Below, piece after piece: positions 52,501-63,325 of a stretch of 64,000 bases of DNA (the first letter of the stretch is position 1; the number at the start of each line of letters is the position of its first letter). The notes beneath the pieces are model-generated. The model did no database searches. It saw only the letters and a list, made by a program, of their open reading frames with translations, and was not told the DNA's origin. The stretch lies in assembly GCF_014633365.1 (NCBI RefSeq), contig NC_068349.1, forward strand, positions 27,728,753 through 27,792,752, written 5' to 3'. Position numbers and translations under genes: made by a program. This DNA comes from Diospyros lotus. Taxonomy: Eukaryota; Streptophyta; Magnoliopsida; Ericales; Ebenaceae.

Positions 52501-55500
52501 TGATTGTTGATTGTTCCCTTGAGTCTGAGCCTAACGACACTAACAATGAGGTTGAACTTGAATTGATAGAGCCTTTACCTGAGATATCTCTCCATGCCAT
52601 GTCTGGGACCAATCACCCACAAACACTGTGGGTCATTGGAAAGATGAAAAATCGAGAAGTGACTGTTCTTATAGATGGTGGTAGTACTCACAACTTCATT
52701 GATCAATCCACTGCCTCTAAGCTCGGGTTACCAATTATTTGTGGCAAGTCCTTTAAAGTAATGATCAGTAACGGGGAACACATTGAATGCACTGGAAAGA
52801 GTCTTGGTCTTACCTTGATTGTCCAACGTTGTCCCATAAGGGCTGATTTTTATATACTTCCAGTGGTTGCTTGTCCAGTTATCTTAGGAGTGCAATGGCT
52901 GGAGACATTGGGTCCGGTAGAAACAAATTACCGCCAACTAACCATGACTTTCCAACATGATGGACATCAACATACGTTCCAGGGAGTAAGTCGGTCGGGC
53001 TTGCAACCGTTGGAGACCAAAGAGTTGCTTCAACTCACGGGTCTAGAATATTTTTTACAGATGGTGTCACCTGAAGGCAGTAATGCAGTAGCCATGTTAT
53101 GTGCCCAGCCAAAAGAATTGCGCAGTCTCCTCGATGAATTCTCCACTGTCTTCGCTCCACCAATAAGACTACCATCGGGACGCCCACATGATCATGGGAT
53201 TCTACTCAAAGAAGGTCAGGAACCCATTAGTGTTCGTCCATATCGATATCCCCATTACCAAAAAGTAGAAATTGAAACCATGGTGAAGGAATTTTTAGAG
53301 TCAAGTGTCATCCGTCCAAGCTCCAGCCCCTTCTCCTCTTCAATATTACTTGTTAAGAAAAATGATGGGACATGGCAGTTTTGTGTTGACTATAGAGCTT
53401 TAAATGCAGCCACCATCAAGGACAAATATCATATACCAGTGATCGAGGAGTTGCTAGATGAATTATTTGGGGCCAAATATTTTTCAAAGATTGACCTTCG
53501 ATCGGGGTACCATCAAATATGGGTAAGGGAAGAAGATATTCACAAAACTGCATTTAGGACCCATGAAGGGCATTATGAATTTGTGGTCATGCCTTTCGGG
53601 TTGACAAACGCACCTTTCACTTTCCAAAGCTTGATGAATGATATATTTTGGCCTTGCTTGAGAAAGTTTGTATTGGTTTTTTTTGATGATATACTCATCT
53701 ATAGCAAAACATAGGGAAACCATTTACAACACTTGAAATCAGTATTGTTTATTTTAGCCAGTCATCAATTGGTCGCCAAGCAATCCAAGTGCAGCTTTGG
53801 AGTTCTCCAAGTGAATTATTTGGGGCATCTTATTTCATTTGAAGGCGTAACCGTTGATCCAACAAAGGTAGATGCAGTCCAAAATTGGCCCACACCGACC
53901 ACTGTTAAGGAAGTTAGAGGATTCTTGGGGCTAGCTAGGTATTACTGAAAATTCGTTTGCGGCTTTGGAAGTATCGCTGTGCCCCTGACTCGCCTAACAT
54001 CCAAGGATGGGTTCCATTGGACCAAAAAAGTCAAGACAACTTTTTACCAACTGAAGCAGGCCCTTACTTCCCCACCTCTATTACAGTTCCCTGACTTTGC
54101 ACAACCATTCGTCATTGAGTGTGATGCGTGTGGTACTGGTATTGGAGCTATCTTATCCCAACAAAATCAGCCAATTGCCTTCTTTAGTGAGGCGCTCAAA
54201 GGTACTACTTTGGCCTTATCTACCTATGATAACGAAATGTTAGCCATTGTCAAAGCAATCCGTAAATGGCGACCGTATCTATTGGGTCGGCCTTTTATTC
54301 GGACTAATCAACGTAGTTTGAAGTACCTGCTTGAATAGAGAATCACCACCCCAACCCAAATTCGTTGGCTACCGAAAATAATGAGTTATGACTATGAGAT
54401 TCAATATAAGAAAGGGGTAGAAAACCAGGGGGCCGGTGCCTTGTCACGTATGGCTGAGCTCAAATTTCATGCAATTTCATTGCCAAGGGCAGATTGGTGG
54501 GCCATTGCGTAGTAGGAAGTAGTAGCTGATTCATTTTTCTCTCGCCTCAACTCGGCTTCAACTGCTAACCCACGTAATTATTTGAAGAGGGATGGAGTTT
54601 AGTTAAAAAATGGGAGGGTATTACTCAGTCCCAATTCCTCTCTAATTCCTGGGGTCTTACATGATAGCCATTCCTCCCCAATGGGAGGCCATTTTGGATT
54701 TCATAAAACTCTTTTCCATATTCGTGCCAATTTTTTATGGCATGGAATGAGTTCAACTGTAAAGAAATTCATCAAAGAGTGTGATATTTGCTAGCGATGC
54801 AAGACGGAATGCTTGCTGCCAGTGGGATTACTACAACCCTTGTCACTTCCTAAAAAGGTTTGGATCGAGGTTTCCATGGACTTCATTGACGACTTAACTT
54901 TTTCGCAAGGCTACAACGTTATTATGGTCGTAGTGGATCGATTGAGTAAATATGCCCATTTTGTTCCACTCAAACATCCCTATACAGCTCTCTCAGTGGC
55001 AAAGGCATTTGTTAATCACGTGGTTCGACTCTATGGAGTACCCCGCTCAATCATTAGCAATCGCGACAAAGTCTTTGTTAGTGCATTCTGGGAAACTCTA
55101 TTTCAGCTACAGGGAACTGCCTTATGCATGAGTTCTAGTTATCACCCTCAATCCGACGGCCAAACGGAAGTCTTTAATCGCACCTTGGAGCAGTACCTTC
55201 ATTGCTTCTGTCATAACCAGCCACGAAAATTGATGGACTGGCTTGCTTGAGCCGAATTTAGCTACAACACTAGCGTTCATTCAGCTACCAAAATTTTGCC
55301 ATTTGAGGCAGTCTATGGGGTGCCCCCTTCTAAATTGACCTCTTACATACCCAGCACCACTAAGGTTCAGGCAGTAGATGATAATCTTCGCACCCGCGAA
55401 GAGATTTTGGCTGCTTTGCGACATAATTTGGAGATGGCTCGCAATCGCATGAAGGTTCAAGTTGATCGTCATAGCCGAGAGGTAACCTTTGACGTGGGTG

Positions 55501-55854
55501 ACTATGTATATCTTAGGTTATAGCCTTATCGACAACAGTATGTGGCATTTCGGTGTTCACTCAAACTATTCCCTCGATATTTTGGGCCATACAAAATCAC
55601 AGCTCGAATTGGCTCAGTGCCATACAGGTTAGAGCTTCCAAGTGGGTCACAAATCCATGATGTTTTTCATGTCAGTCTCCTCAAGCGACATATGGATCAC
55701 TTGCTCGTTTCCGCTCAACTTCCTTCTATTACTGAAGATGCCACCCTCATTTCCCAACCGGAGTCTATCCTAGCCAGCCGCATAATCCAGCAGGGGCGTT
55801 ACCATCCCAAAGAAGAGGTGTTAGTTAAGTGGGCTGGGGCTTTAGTGGAAGATG
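52500..55854 (+). pseudogene. Gypsy D pol, cut in its chromodomain
   Basis: Protease [14 protein letters not shown] (about 52666) and [14 protein letters not shown] (52875). Reverse transcriptase [20 protein letters not shown] (about 53344), [29 protein letters not shown] and [12 protein letters not shown] (53676). RNase H FVIECDACGTGIGAILSQ (about 54109). Integrase zinc region GGHFGFHKTLFHIRANFLWH, then VSMDFIDDL (54871) and YHPQSDGQTEVFNRTLEQYL. The second catalytic Asp (usual SDRD) is Asn at 55059-55061. The C-terminal LLKRHMDHL and [14 protein letters not shown] are the start of a chromodomain that ends at the copia 3 insertion. Stops at 53712, 53946, 54336, 54511 and 54514, 54793, 55248 and 55520 all look like single transitions from Trp, Arg or Gln codons. 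Confidence 0.9.
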
Positions 55855-57363
55855 TGTTAGAAAACATTGATCTGATCATACGCAGCGGAAAATAAAATCT
55901 GATTTTATTGGTATCACGCTTTTCAAATCTTACGGTTAAATCGAAGACATAAAACGAAAAGTTACCTCGAAGCGAAATCTGATTTCGTTGCCGATAACCC
56001 GCCTGATATCTCCCACGCGTGAGATGCCGAGTCGGTCCACCCGAAATCGTCAAGACTTCAATAGACTTGAGAGAAAAAGGGACTCGGAAATTTTCTCTAA
56101 AATTTCCGTTTTGATTCAACTAATTGATTTATTGGATTTTGGGTTTAATGTTATATTTAGAAACAAGAAACCCTAAAACCCTAAATGCTATTGGGCCGGG
56201 CTTTAGGTGCTAGCAAAAAGCCCAAACCAAATTAATAATTAAATAAATAATCATATTACTTACTTAATTATTCTTATTTCTTAAATAATTGCATTTATAA
56301 TTTAGTAATTCCATAATTACTAAATTTTCCCCTTTTTTCTTTTAAAAAACGATTTCTATTGGGTGGGACTTTCTGGGTTCACAATTAAATTGGCAACGAG
56401 AATTAATCAATGATTAATTCTCGTAAATCACGAGTGACATCTAGCAATATGTCATGATTACCCAATTTAATGTGAAGCGGGAATGTGAACCTTGCATTAC
56501 GGTGTCCTGCAATACAGTCCCTCTATCATACTATATCCCGACGAGATATGAGATCACGGTCAGTAGGTCAAATCTCTCGATCTCGTCGTATGACCAAATC
56601 CAATAATCACACTTGACTAATATGACACAACCTCTACGGAATCCAAATTCCGTCGTCATATTACCTCGGCCAAGGATTTATCGTCAAGTGACCACTGGAT
56701 CGCATAGGATATCTTCCTCGTATATCTCGAGATGATAGATTCCATGTCTGATGCACACATACCTCGTGTGTCACTGAACTAGGCACATAGATACGTACGG
56801 CTATCCCTGATTAGGACAACCATATAATATCGCTGATATCCTAATCCACTAACACACAGATATCCATGTCATCTCAGGTCTAAGGACTAATGCAAATTCG
56901 TAGTTAATATTAAATCATTGACCCGTGAGATAAAACCCATGTGATTCAATATTAATAGTCCCGTTCAGTGAACTCGTTCCTATAACGAGCACCCACTCGT
57001 CTTTCTTCTGTATCTTATACAGAGTGGTACGAGACCCACCAATCTTGTCTTTCGGTATCTTATACCGAACAAGGAGGAAGACGATGTGCCAGCCTTTGTG
57101 AGTTACTAATTATCCAAGTTAGGAACTCTATGGCCAGGAACATATTTATAGTATAACGTATTGTGGTTTAACCGTCTCGATTATTCTTAACAATTAAGAA
57201 TGGTATCCACTCCTTATTATACTAAAGGATATTTGTATGTTCAATTTAAATCATATTGCAATTTCAATTAAACATAAAACTTGCCATTAAATAAGGTTTA
57301 AAGAATTACAAGATCAAGCCCTATTGTGTCACTAGAACTGGTCTTAAGGGCTTATATCTAACA
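55855..57363 (-). repeat. 3' LTR of copia 3
   Basis: 1509 bases with TGTTAG...CTAACA ends. It contains GGGCCGGGCTTTAGG, AT-rich blocks, and many inverted 'ctcgtc/gacgag' phrases between 56520 and 57080. Confidence 0.95.
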
Positions 57364-57373
57364 ATCTCCCACT
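57364..57373 (-). other. Polypurine tract of copia 3
   Basis: Minus-strand AGTGGGAGAT directly precedes the 3' LTR, the usual form in Ty1/copia elements. Confidence 0.9.
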
Positions 57374-57377
57374 AGCC

Positions 57378-57785
57378 CTAAGACCACTCTGAATGGTATC
57401 TCATACCCCATCTATCTAGATGAGAATCTAGTTGCTTCTGGTTCATGGCCTTGGTCAGTGGATCTGCTGCATTCTCTGATGTATCTACTCTCTGCACATT
57501 GACATCTCCTCTGCCAACAATCTCTCGAATGAGATGAAAGCGTCTCTCAATGTGTTTGGACTTTTGGTGAGACCTTGGTTCCTTGGCTTGCGCCATGGCC
57601 CCATTGTTGTCGCAAAACAAGGGCACGGCAGACTCTATTGAGGGAACCACTCCAAGTTCTGTCACAAACTTCTTGATCCAGACAGCTTCCTTCGCAGCAT
57701 CGGATGCCGCGATATACTCGGCTTCTGTAGTAGAATCGGCAGTAGTATCTTGTTTGGAACTTTTCCAACTAAATACTCCACATTG
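57378..57785 (-). CDS. Copia 3 RNase H domain, +1-shifted from the main frame
   Basis: This is the end of the polyprotein in another frame: [75 protein letters not shown] and [20 protein letters not shown]. The acidic residues of Ty1/copia RNase H (Glu of STTEAEY, Asp of CDNNGA) are present. The long frame carries the preceding [20 protein letters not shown] with the first acidic residue. The switch lies near 57775-57785 and is explained by loss of one base in that codon neighbourhood. It degrades the RNA strand of the hybrid during reverse transcription. Confidence 0.9.
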   Translation of the reverse strand, partial: QCGVFSWKSSKQDTTADSTTEAEYIAASDAAKEAVWIKKFVTELGVVPSIESAVPLFCDNNGAMAQAKEPRSHQKSKHIERRFHLIREIVGRGDVNVQRVDTSENAADPLTKAMNQKQLDSHLDRWGMRYHSEWS

Positions 57786-60700
57786 CAAGTAAACACATAG
57801 CCTGAGATAGACTTTCTATCATCAATATCTGATTGGAAATCAGAATCTGTATAACCTTCCACTTTAAGTTCTCCCGTTCCATATGTGAGAATCAAATCCT
57901 TAGTTCTTCTCAAGTACTTAAGGATGTTCTTAACAGCAATCCAGTGTTGCTCACCTGGATTAGATTGATATCTGCTTGTAACACTTACAGCATGAGCGAT
58001 ATCAGGCCTAGTACATAACATTGCATACATTAGGCTTCCTATTGCCGAAGCATAAGGAATCCTAGACATGCAATCTCTCTCTTCTTGTGTTTTGGGACAC
58101 ATATCTCGAGAGAGGTGGATTCCATGTCTGAAGGGCAGCAGGCCTCTCTTGGAATCCTCCATGTTGAACCTCTTCAACACTCTTTCTATGTACTTGGTTT
58201 GGGAGAGCCCTATCAATCTCTTGGTTCTATCCCTATAGATCTGAATGCCGAGAATGTAGGCAGCTTCTCCCAAATCTTTCATGGAGAACATACTTGACAA
58301 CCATGCTTTTATTTTTGATAGCAATCCTACATCATTCCCAATGAGTAGGATGTCATCAACATATAAGACCAAAAACGCAATCGCGCTCCCACTAACCTTT
58401 TTGTATACACAGGGCTCGTCAATGTTTTGAATGAACCCAAACAATTTGACTTCATTATCAAAACGAATGTTCCAACTCCTGGATGCTTGCTTAAGACCAT
58501 AAATGGATCTCTTAAGCTTGCATACCTTTCCTGTTTGATCCTTGGGTGTGAAGCCTTCAGGTTGTTCCATATAGATATCTTGATCTATATAACCATTTAG
58601 AAAAGCTGTCTTCACATCCATTTGCCAAATCTCATAATCATAATGAGCGGCAATGGCTAGTAGAATCCTAATGGATTTAAGCATGACAACTGGAGAAAAG
58701 GTTTCCTCATAGTCAACACCTTGCCTTTGACGATAACCTTTTGCCACTAGTCTTGCTTTGTAGGTCTCTACCTTTCCATCCAAACCTATCTTCTTCTTGA
58801 AGACCCATTTACATCCAATAGGTACTATACCTCTTGGTGGATCTACAAGAGTCCAGACCTGGTTCGAATACATGGAATCCATTTCAGATTTCATAGCCTC
58901 TAGCCATCTTTGTGAGTCGATGTCTGACATCGCCTCTCGGTAAGTGGTAGGGTCATCTGAGTGATCATGGTCTCCTACTAAGAACAACTCTTGTTCACTT
59001 AGGAAACCATATCTCTCAGGTGGCCGAGGTATCCTCTCACTCCTCCTATTGGGAGGTGTAAGACTCAGCCTTGTCTCTTCACTTGGTAATTGGTCATCTT
59101 GTGGGATAGATTCAGGTTCGGCGAACTCTTCACCAAGTTCTATCTTCCTTTTTGTTCCACCTTCTTGAATAAACTCTTTTTCAAGAAAAATTGCGTTTCT
59201 GCTAACAACTACTTGTTGCAACTCAGGAATATAGAATTCATATCCTAAGGTATCCTTAGGATAACCTATGAAACTACCCTTTAAAGATCGAGTTTCAAGT
59301 TTTTCTGATTTAAGCTTTTTCACAAAAGCTGTACATCCCCAAATCTTAACATGTTTAAGACTTGGTTTCCTACCAAACCATATCTCATGTGGTGTTGTAG
59401 GAACTGACTTGGAAGGTACTCTATTTAGAAGGTATATTGCAGTAAGAAGGGCATGACCCCATAGGAACAATGGTAAGTCAGAATAACTTAACATGCTTCG
59501 GACCATATCTAATAGAGTCCGATTCCTCCTTTCTGAAACCCCGTTCAGTTGAGGTGTTCCTGGTGGAGTGCGTTGTGAAATAATACCCGAGACTTTAAGA
59601 AAATCTTCAAACTCGTGACTCAGATATTCGCCTCCACGATCTGATCGTAAGGCTTTTATCTTTTTACCAGTTTGATTTTCTACTTCAGCTTTAAAATCTT
59701 TGAACATTTCAAAAGATTCAGATTTATGTCTCATAAGATAAACATATCCATATCTAGACATATCATCTGTAAAAGTTATGAAATATTGATAACCCCCTCG
59801 GGCCATTACATTAATTGGCCCACATACATCAGAATGTATGAGTCCCAACAATTCTGTAACTCTAACCCCTTGTCCAACAAAGGGTGATTTGGTCATTTTG
59901 CCTAGGATACAAGATTCACATGTTGGATAAGGTTCAGAACACAATGGGCCAAGAAGCCCATCTTTCTCCAACCTAGTGATTCTATCATCCCCTATATGAC
60001 CTAATCGATGATGCCACAGAATTTTGGGATTTGGGTTATCCCTTTGTCTCTTGTTATTATTCAATACACGCAGATTTTTATCATTATCAACAGTTACATT
60101 CAAAATGTATAGACCATTGACAAAATTACCAGAAGCAATCAATTTATTTCCAAAATAAATCTCACAAATATTATTTTTAAAAGAAAATTCATAATTCTCT
60201 TTCACTAAAGCAGGAATAGAAACAATGTTCTTAAAAGCTCCAGGTACACATAAACAATTGTTTAAAACTAAACTATGTCCATGCAATAAAGATAAAGTAA
60301 CAGTGCCAATAGTCGTGGCTGCAACTCTTGCCCCGTTTGCCACCTTCAGCACGATCTCATCATCTGCGAGCCTTCTACTTCGCTCCAGATCCTGTACAGA
60401 AGCACAAACATGAGTTGTCGCTCCAGAATCTAGAATCCATAAAGTAGAACAATGAGCAATGGAAAAATACTCGTGAACTATCATCATACCTTCCGCTTCC
60501 TTCTTCAAGGAACTGAGGTAGTCTTTGCAGTTCCTCTTCCAGTGCCCGTCCTTGCCACAGTGGAAACATTTTCCTTTGGCAACAGCTTTTCCCTTCTTCT
60601 TACTTATTGTCTTGGCCCCCTGTGGTACTTGTGTGGCCTTTTTCTTGCCTTTCCCCTTCCTAGTCTTACTGGAAGAGGTAACAGCCATCACAGTACCCGT

Positions 60701-61321
60701 TTTCATGTTGTTTTGTGCCGTAATAAGCATGTTCATCAACTCAGCCGGAGTACACTCTATTTTATTCATATAGAAATTCGATATGAAATTTCCATACGAA
60801 TCTGGCAAAGACTGAAGGATCAAATCAATTTGGAGGTGAGGATTCAACTCATCCCCCAAACCCTTCAACTTCTCTAATAGGGAGATCATTTTGAGAACGT
60901 GTTCTCCCACTGATCCTCCCAGAGACATCTTTGCCCTAAATAGTGCCTTAGATATCTCATATCTTGCACTCCGACTTTGTTCACCATACAACTCTTGTAG
61001 GCGTGTGATGATAGAGTACGCGTCAGGCATATTCGCATGTTGACGCTGTAATTCACTACTCATTGAAACAAGCATATAACTCCTAGCGGTGAGATCATCA
61101 TCTCGCCACTTGGTAAAAGTATCTTGCTCCTCTTGAGTAATGTTTTGAGGAACACTTTCCCCTCCATCATCATTAGCAGGCACGGGTACAGGAGCATCCA
61201 ATACATAAGTAATTTTCTCCAAGTTCAAAATCAGTTTCAAGTTTAAGAGCCAATCATTGAAATTTGGTCCAGTTAATTGGTGCTTGTCAAGATTTCTTGT
61301 AAGTGGGTGCAATGAAGCCAT
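57662..61321 (-). CDS. Copia 3 gag-pol polyprotein, 1219 codons
   Basis: Start ATG at 61319-61321 ([20 protein letters not shown]). Domains by residue: UBN2-type gag about 60-205 ([20 protein letters not shown]); zinc knuckle [14 protein letters not shown] 252-265; protease [12 protein letters not shown] with Asp298; GAG-pre-integrase WHHRLGHIG 436-444; integrase with Asp498 (HSDVCGP), Asp561 (RSDRGGEY) and Glu597 (VSERRN), a DD(35)E arrangement, all three present; reverse transcriptase about 805-1040 with Asp902 ([11 protein letters not shown]) and YVDD 987-990; start of RNase H at 1157 (YTDSDFQ). The reading frame has no stop up to residue 1180, then runs into about 40 out-of-frame residues. 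It is the only element here with a full catalytic set. It is Tnt1/copia-like in layout; the clade is not assigned. Confidence 0.95.
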   Translation of the reverse strand: MASLHPLTRNLDKHQLTGPNFNDWLLNLKLILNLEKITYVLDAPVPVPANDDGGESVPQNITQEEQDTFTKWRDDDLTARSYMLVSMSSELQRQHANMPDAYSIITRLQELYGEQSRSARYEISKALFRAKMSLGGSVGEHVLKMISLLEKLKGLGDELNPHLQIDLILQSLPDSYGNFISNFYMNKIECTPAELMNMLITAQNNMKTGTVMAVTSSSKTRKGKGKKKATQVPQGAKTISKKKGKAVAKGKCFHCGKDGHWKRNCKDYLSSLKKEAEGMMIVHEYFSIAHCSTLWILDSGATTHVCASVQDLERSRRLADDEIVLKVANGARVAATTIGTVTLSLLHGHSLVLNNCLCVPGAFKNIVSIPALVKENYEFSFKNNICEIYFGNKLIASGNFVNGLYILNVTVDNDKNLRVLNNNKRQRDNPNPKILWHHRLGHIGDDRITRLEKDGLLGPLCSEPYPTCESCILGKMTKSPFVGQGVRVTELLGLIHSDVCGPINVMARGGYQYFITFTDDMSRYGYVYLMRHKSESFEMFKDFKAEVENQTGKKIKALRSDRGGEYLSHEFEDFLKVSGIISQRTPPGTPQLNGVSERRNRTLLDMVRSMLSYSDLPLFLWGHALLTAIYLLNRVPSKSVPTTPHEIWFGRKPSLKHVKIWGCTAFVKKLKSEKLETRSLKGSFIGYPKDTLGYEFYIPELQQVVVSRNAIFLEKEFIQEGGTKRKIELGEEFAEPESIPQDDQLPSEETRLSLTPPNRRSERIPRPPERYGFLSEQELFLVGDHDHSDDPTTYREAMSDIDSQRWLEAMKSEMDSMYSNQVWTLVDPPRGIVPIGCKWVFKKKIGLDGKVETYKARLVAKGYRQRQGVDYEETFSPVVMLKSIRILLAIAAHYDYEIWQMDVKTAFLNGYIDQDIYMEQPEGFTPKDQTGKVCKLKRSIYGLKQASRSWNIRFDNEVKLFGFIQNIDEPCVYKKVSGSAIAFLVLYVDDILLIGNDVGLLSKIKAWLSSMFSMKDLGEAAYILGIQIYRDRTKRLIGLSQTKYIERVLKRFNMEDSKRGLLPFRHGIHLSRDMCPKTQEERDCMSRIPYASAIGSLMYAMLCTRPDIAHAVSVTSRYQSNPGEQHWIAVKNILKYLRRTKDLILTYGTGELKVEGYTDSDFQSDIDDRKSISGYVFTCNVEYLVGKVPNKILLPILLQKPSISRHPMLRRKLSGSRSL

Positions 61322-61510
61322 TTGATGTATCTGCAGAAAATAAATAGATTATTAGATATCTTGTTTTCCTTAACTATTTGACTTTGGTCTTTAAATCAAA
61401 CAGTGCCTCCCACTAAGTTTATCAGATTCCTTACTCCCAATGAAGGAAAATGCAAATTCACGTTGGCATGAATTCCAGTGGGTATTTGGATTCTTATCAA
61501 ACTTATTATT

Positions 61511-61720
61511 CCTCACATAATAGATTCTTGGAATAACAAATTCAATAAGTGGACAACTCTTGTCCAGTACATCTCATGTACGACCCAAATATTATTTTGG
61601 CTCCCAGTCCAATGTACCTCACATAATAGTTTCTTGGCAATTGAACATGGTTAAATTATACCATCACGCTGACAAGTCTGCACAGTTGAATATCGATCCC
61701 CTCACATAATAGGTTCTTGG
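61511..61720 (-). repeat. Three spaced copies of a 21-base motif
   Basis: On the + strand CCTCACATAATAGNTTCTTGG occurs at 61511-61531, 61617-61637 and 61700-61720, with only position 14 varying (A, T, G). Spacings are 106 and 83 bases. The surrounding sequence is not repeated. Confidence 0.95.
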
Positions 61721-62605
61721 GTCTCAATATTTGTGCATTCCCGTCTCATCAAATGATAAATAGAAATTAAAAACATTTTAACCAGTGTGCAACCCCTATG
61801 TATCCATAGCCGGTCAACACACGAATCAAAATGCCCTAATCTCTACCGTGATGGAGAGCCCCGATTAAATTGCCTTAACTCTTAAGGTCTAATCGGTTAC
61901 AATTTAATTTTATAAATATGGGAGATTTTCGGTCTAATTTTTTAGGTCTCACTTTACACATGCAACGTTTTAATCATCATACATCAACTATGTAAAATAA
62001 ATATTGCATAATCTAGTCGATATAGTCATGGACTCAAACATGCATTCTAAGCACGATTCCAGCCATTGGAAACGTGCGGTGCATACGTGGGTGCATAAAA
62101 AGAAAACTGCTTATAACTATTACAAGCATAACCCGTTTACATAGGGTCTTCGTTTCTTTGATTGTTTCACCTTTGATGACTCTATTCCACGTCGTGCCTC
62201 CATTGATTGAATCATCGCTTCTACATTTACTATAAACTACTTTTACAATAGAATAAAAGTAAAAATAAAATCAAACAATTAATTTTACAACCGTTATCCA
62301 AAAACGGCAAATCTCGGCACGCAGGCCATCAAATGAAATAATCCATACATCCACACAACACATACATCATCTATGTAGTGTCCTAAGTCCATGACCAATA
62401 TCGAAATATGACAAGGCATTCATAACATGCTATTTAACAATTAAAAGCATATTATAAAATTTATATGATTGTCGGACATGTGTATAACATTTATACCTTA
62501 AGTGCTTTGAAAAACAATTTTTTTTTTTTTTTGAAATTAAATTTGCTGGAAAATATTTAAAATAAATTAAAAAAAAAAACAAAAATGAAAAAAGGAGGGG
62601 GGGTT

Positions 62606-63043
62606 TGCCGCACGCGCGCGGCAACGCGCGCCATGGGCGCACGCGGCCATGCAGGCCGCGTGGCCGGGCCCTTGGCCCGGCCCATGAACGCGGCCAAGGC
62701 CGCGCTCGCGGGCTAGGCCCGCGGCCCAGCAAAGGGAAGCGGGCCCAGCCCGCCTTGTGCCCTAGGCGGTCGCGGGCTATGCCCGCGCCGCACACCTACA
62801 CGCCACCGCCTTAGGCGGTGGCTCCCTTTCCAGGTGGCTGCCTAGCAGCCACCTCTCACCCCCGCGGCCATGGCCGCGCTGCCCAGCTGCGCGGCCTTCG
62901 GCCATAGGCGCCGCTGGCGGCGCCGATCGCTGCATCTGGCGCCGCCCAGCGGCGCCTCTCCCTCTGGCGACGCTGCCCAGCAGGGCCGACCGGCCTGCCG
63001 ACACCGCCCAGCAGTGCCACGGCCATCAGCGCCGCCCAGCGGC
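62606..63043. repeat. Array of at least eleven short GC-rich hairpins
   Basis: Perfect inverted repeats with tiny loops, of differing sequence, follow one another: 62606-62623 (6-bp stem), 62642-62660 (7), 62662-62682 (9, loop CTT), 62689-62704 (7, loop AA), 62708-62722 (6, loop TAG), 62771-62787 (7, loop TAT), 62802-62822 (9, loop TTA), 62832-62854 (10, loop CTA), 62863-62878 (7, loop AT), 62907-62924 (8, loop TG), 62938-62956 (8, loop CCA), 63031-63043 (5, loop CCA). GC content is far above the rest of the window. Open frames across it on both strands are by-products of composition. Confidence 0.9.
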
Positions 63044-63311
63044 GGCGGCGGATCGAATCCGCCGCTTCCCTTTGCTGTTTTTGTTTTTTTTTTTTTTGCT
63101 GCAAATATATATATATCGTATATACATACATATATTGTTTTGTATTCCCAGCAAACAATGAAAATACAATATATTTATTTGAGAATTTATTTTGTTCTTC
63201 CAGCAGAATATACATATGTATATCTCATATACATAAGTTTATTTTTAATTCAAAACACAAAATAATATCCGACAAACAAATAAATTAAAACCATAAGTTT
63301 GGAAAAACGAT

Positions 63312-63324
63312 GGCTCTGATACCA
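63312..63324 (-). other. Primer binding site of copia 3
   Basis: Minus-strand TGGTATCAGAGCC, a perfect tRNA-iMet complement, one base from the 5' LTR. Confidence 0.95.
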
Positions 63325-63325
63325 C

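Larger units (their letters stand above)
48324..55854 (+). mobile_element. Gypsy D: short-LTR chromovirus (Reina-like), interrupted twice
   Basis: It starts with a short LTR split by a solo LTR (48324-48415 and 51328-51479). A primer site, gag and pol follow to the chromodomain, where copia 3 inserts at 55855; the rest is beyond the window. The short LTR (about 240 bases when rejoined) and compact 4.4-kb interior fit the Reina group of chromoviruses (inference). The frame is preserved over long stretches but interrupted by point stops. Confidence 0.8.
61322..63311 (-). other. Copia 3 untranslated leader (2 kb)
   Basis: The region between primer site and gag start has no ORF of retroelement type. 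It holds three copies of a 21-base motif (61511-61720), a T/A-rich stretch (62510-62600), the GC-rich hairpin array (62606-63043) and an AT-rich part with TATATA next to the primer site. It is long for a copia leader. Confidence 0.85.

Noticed and set aside
61511..61720. CRISPR-like spacing of a repeated 21-mer
   Set aside because: Only three copies, in a plant retrotransposon leader, with unequal long spacing; not a CRISPR array.
62430..63265. Several overlapping Ala/Arg/Pro-rich frames around the hairpin array
   Set aside because: They arise from GC-rich palindromic composition; frames exist equally on both strands and start outside any transcript context for a protein.
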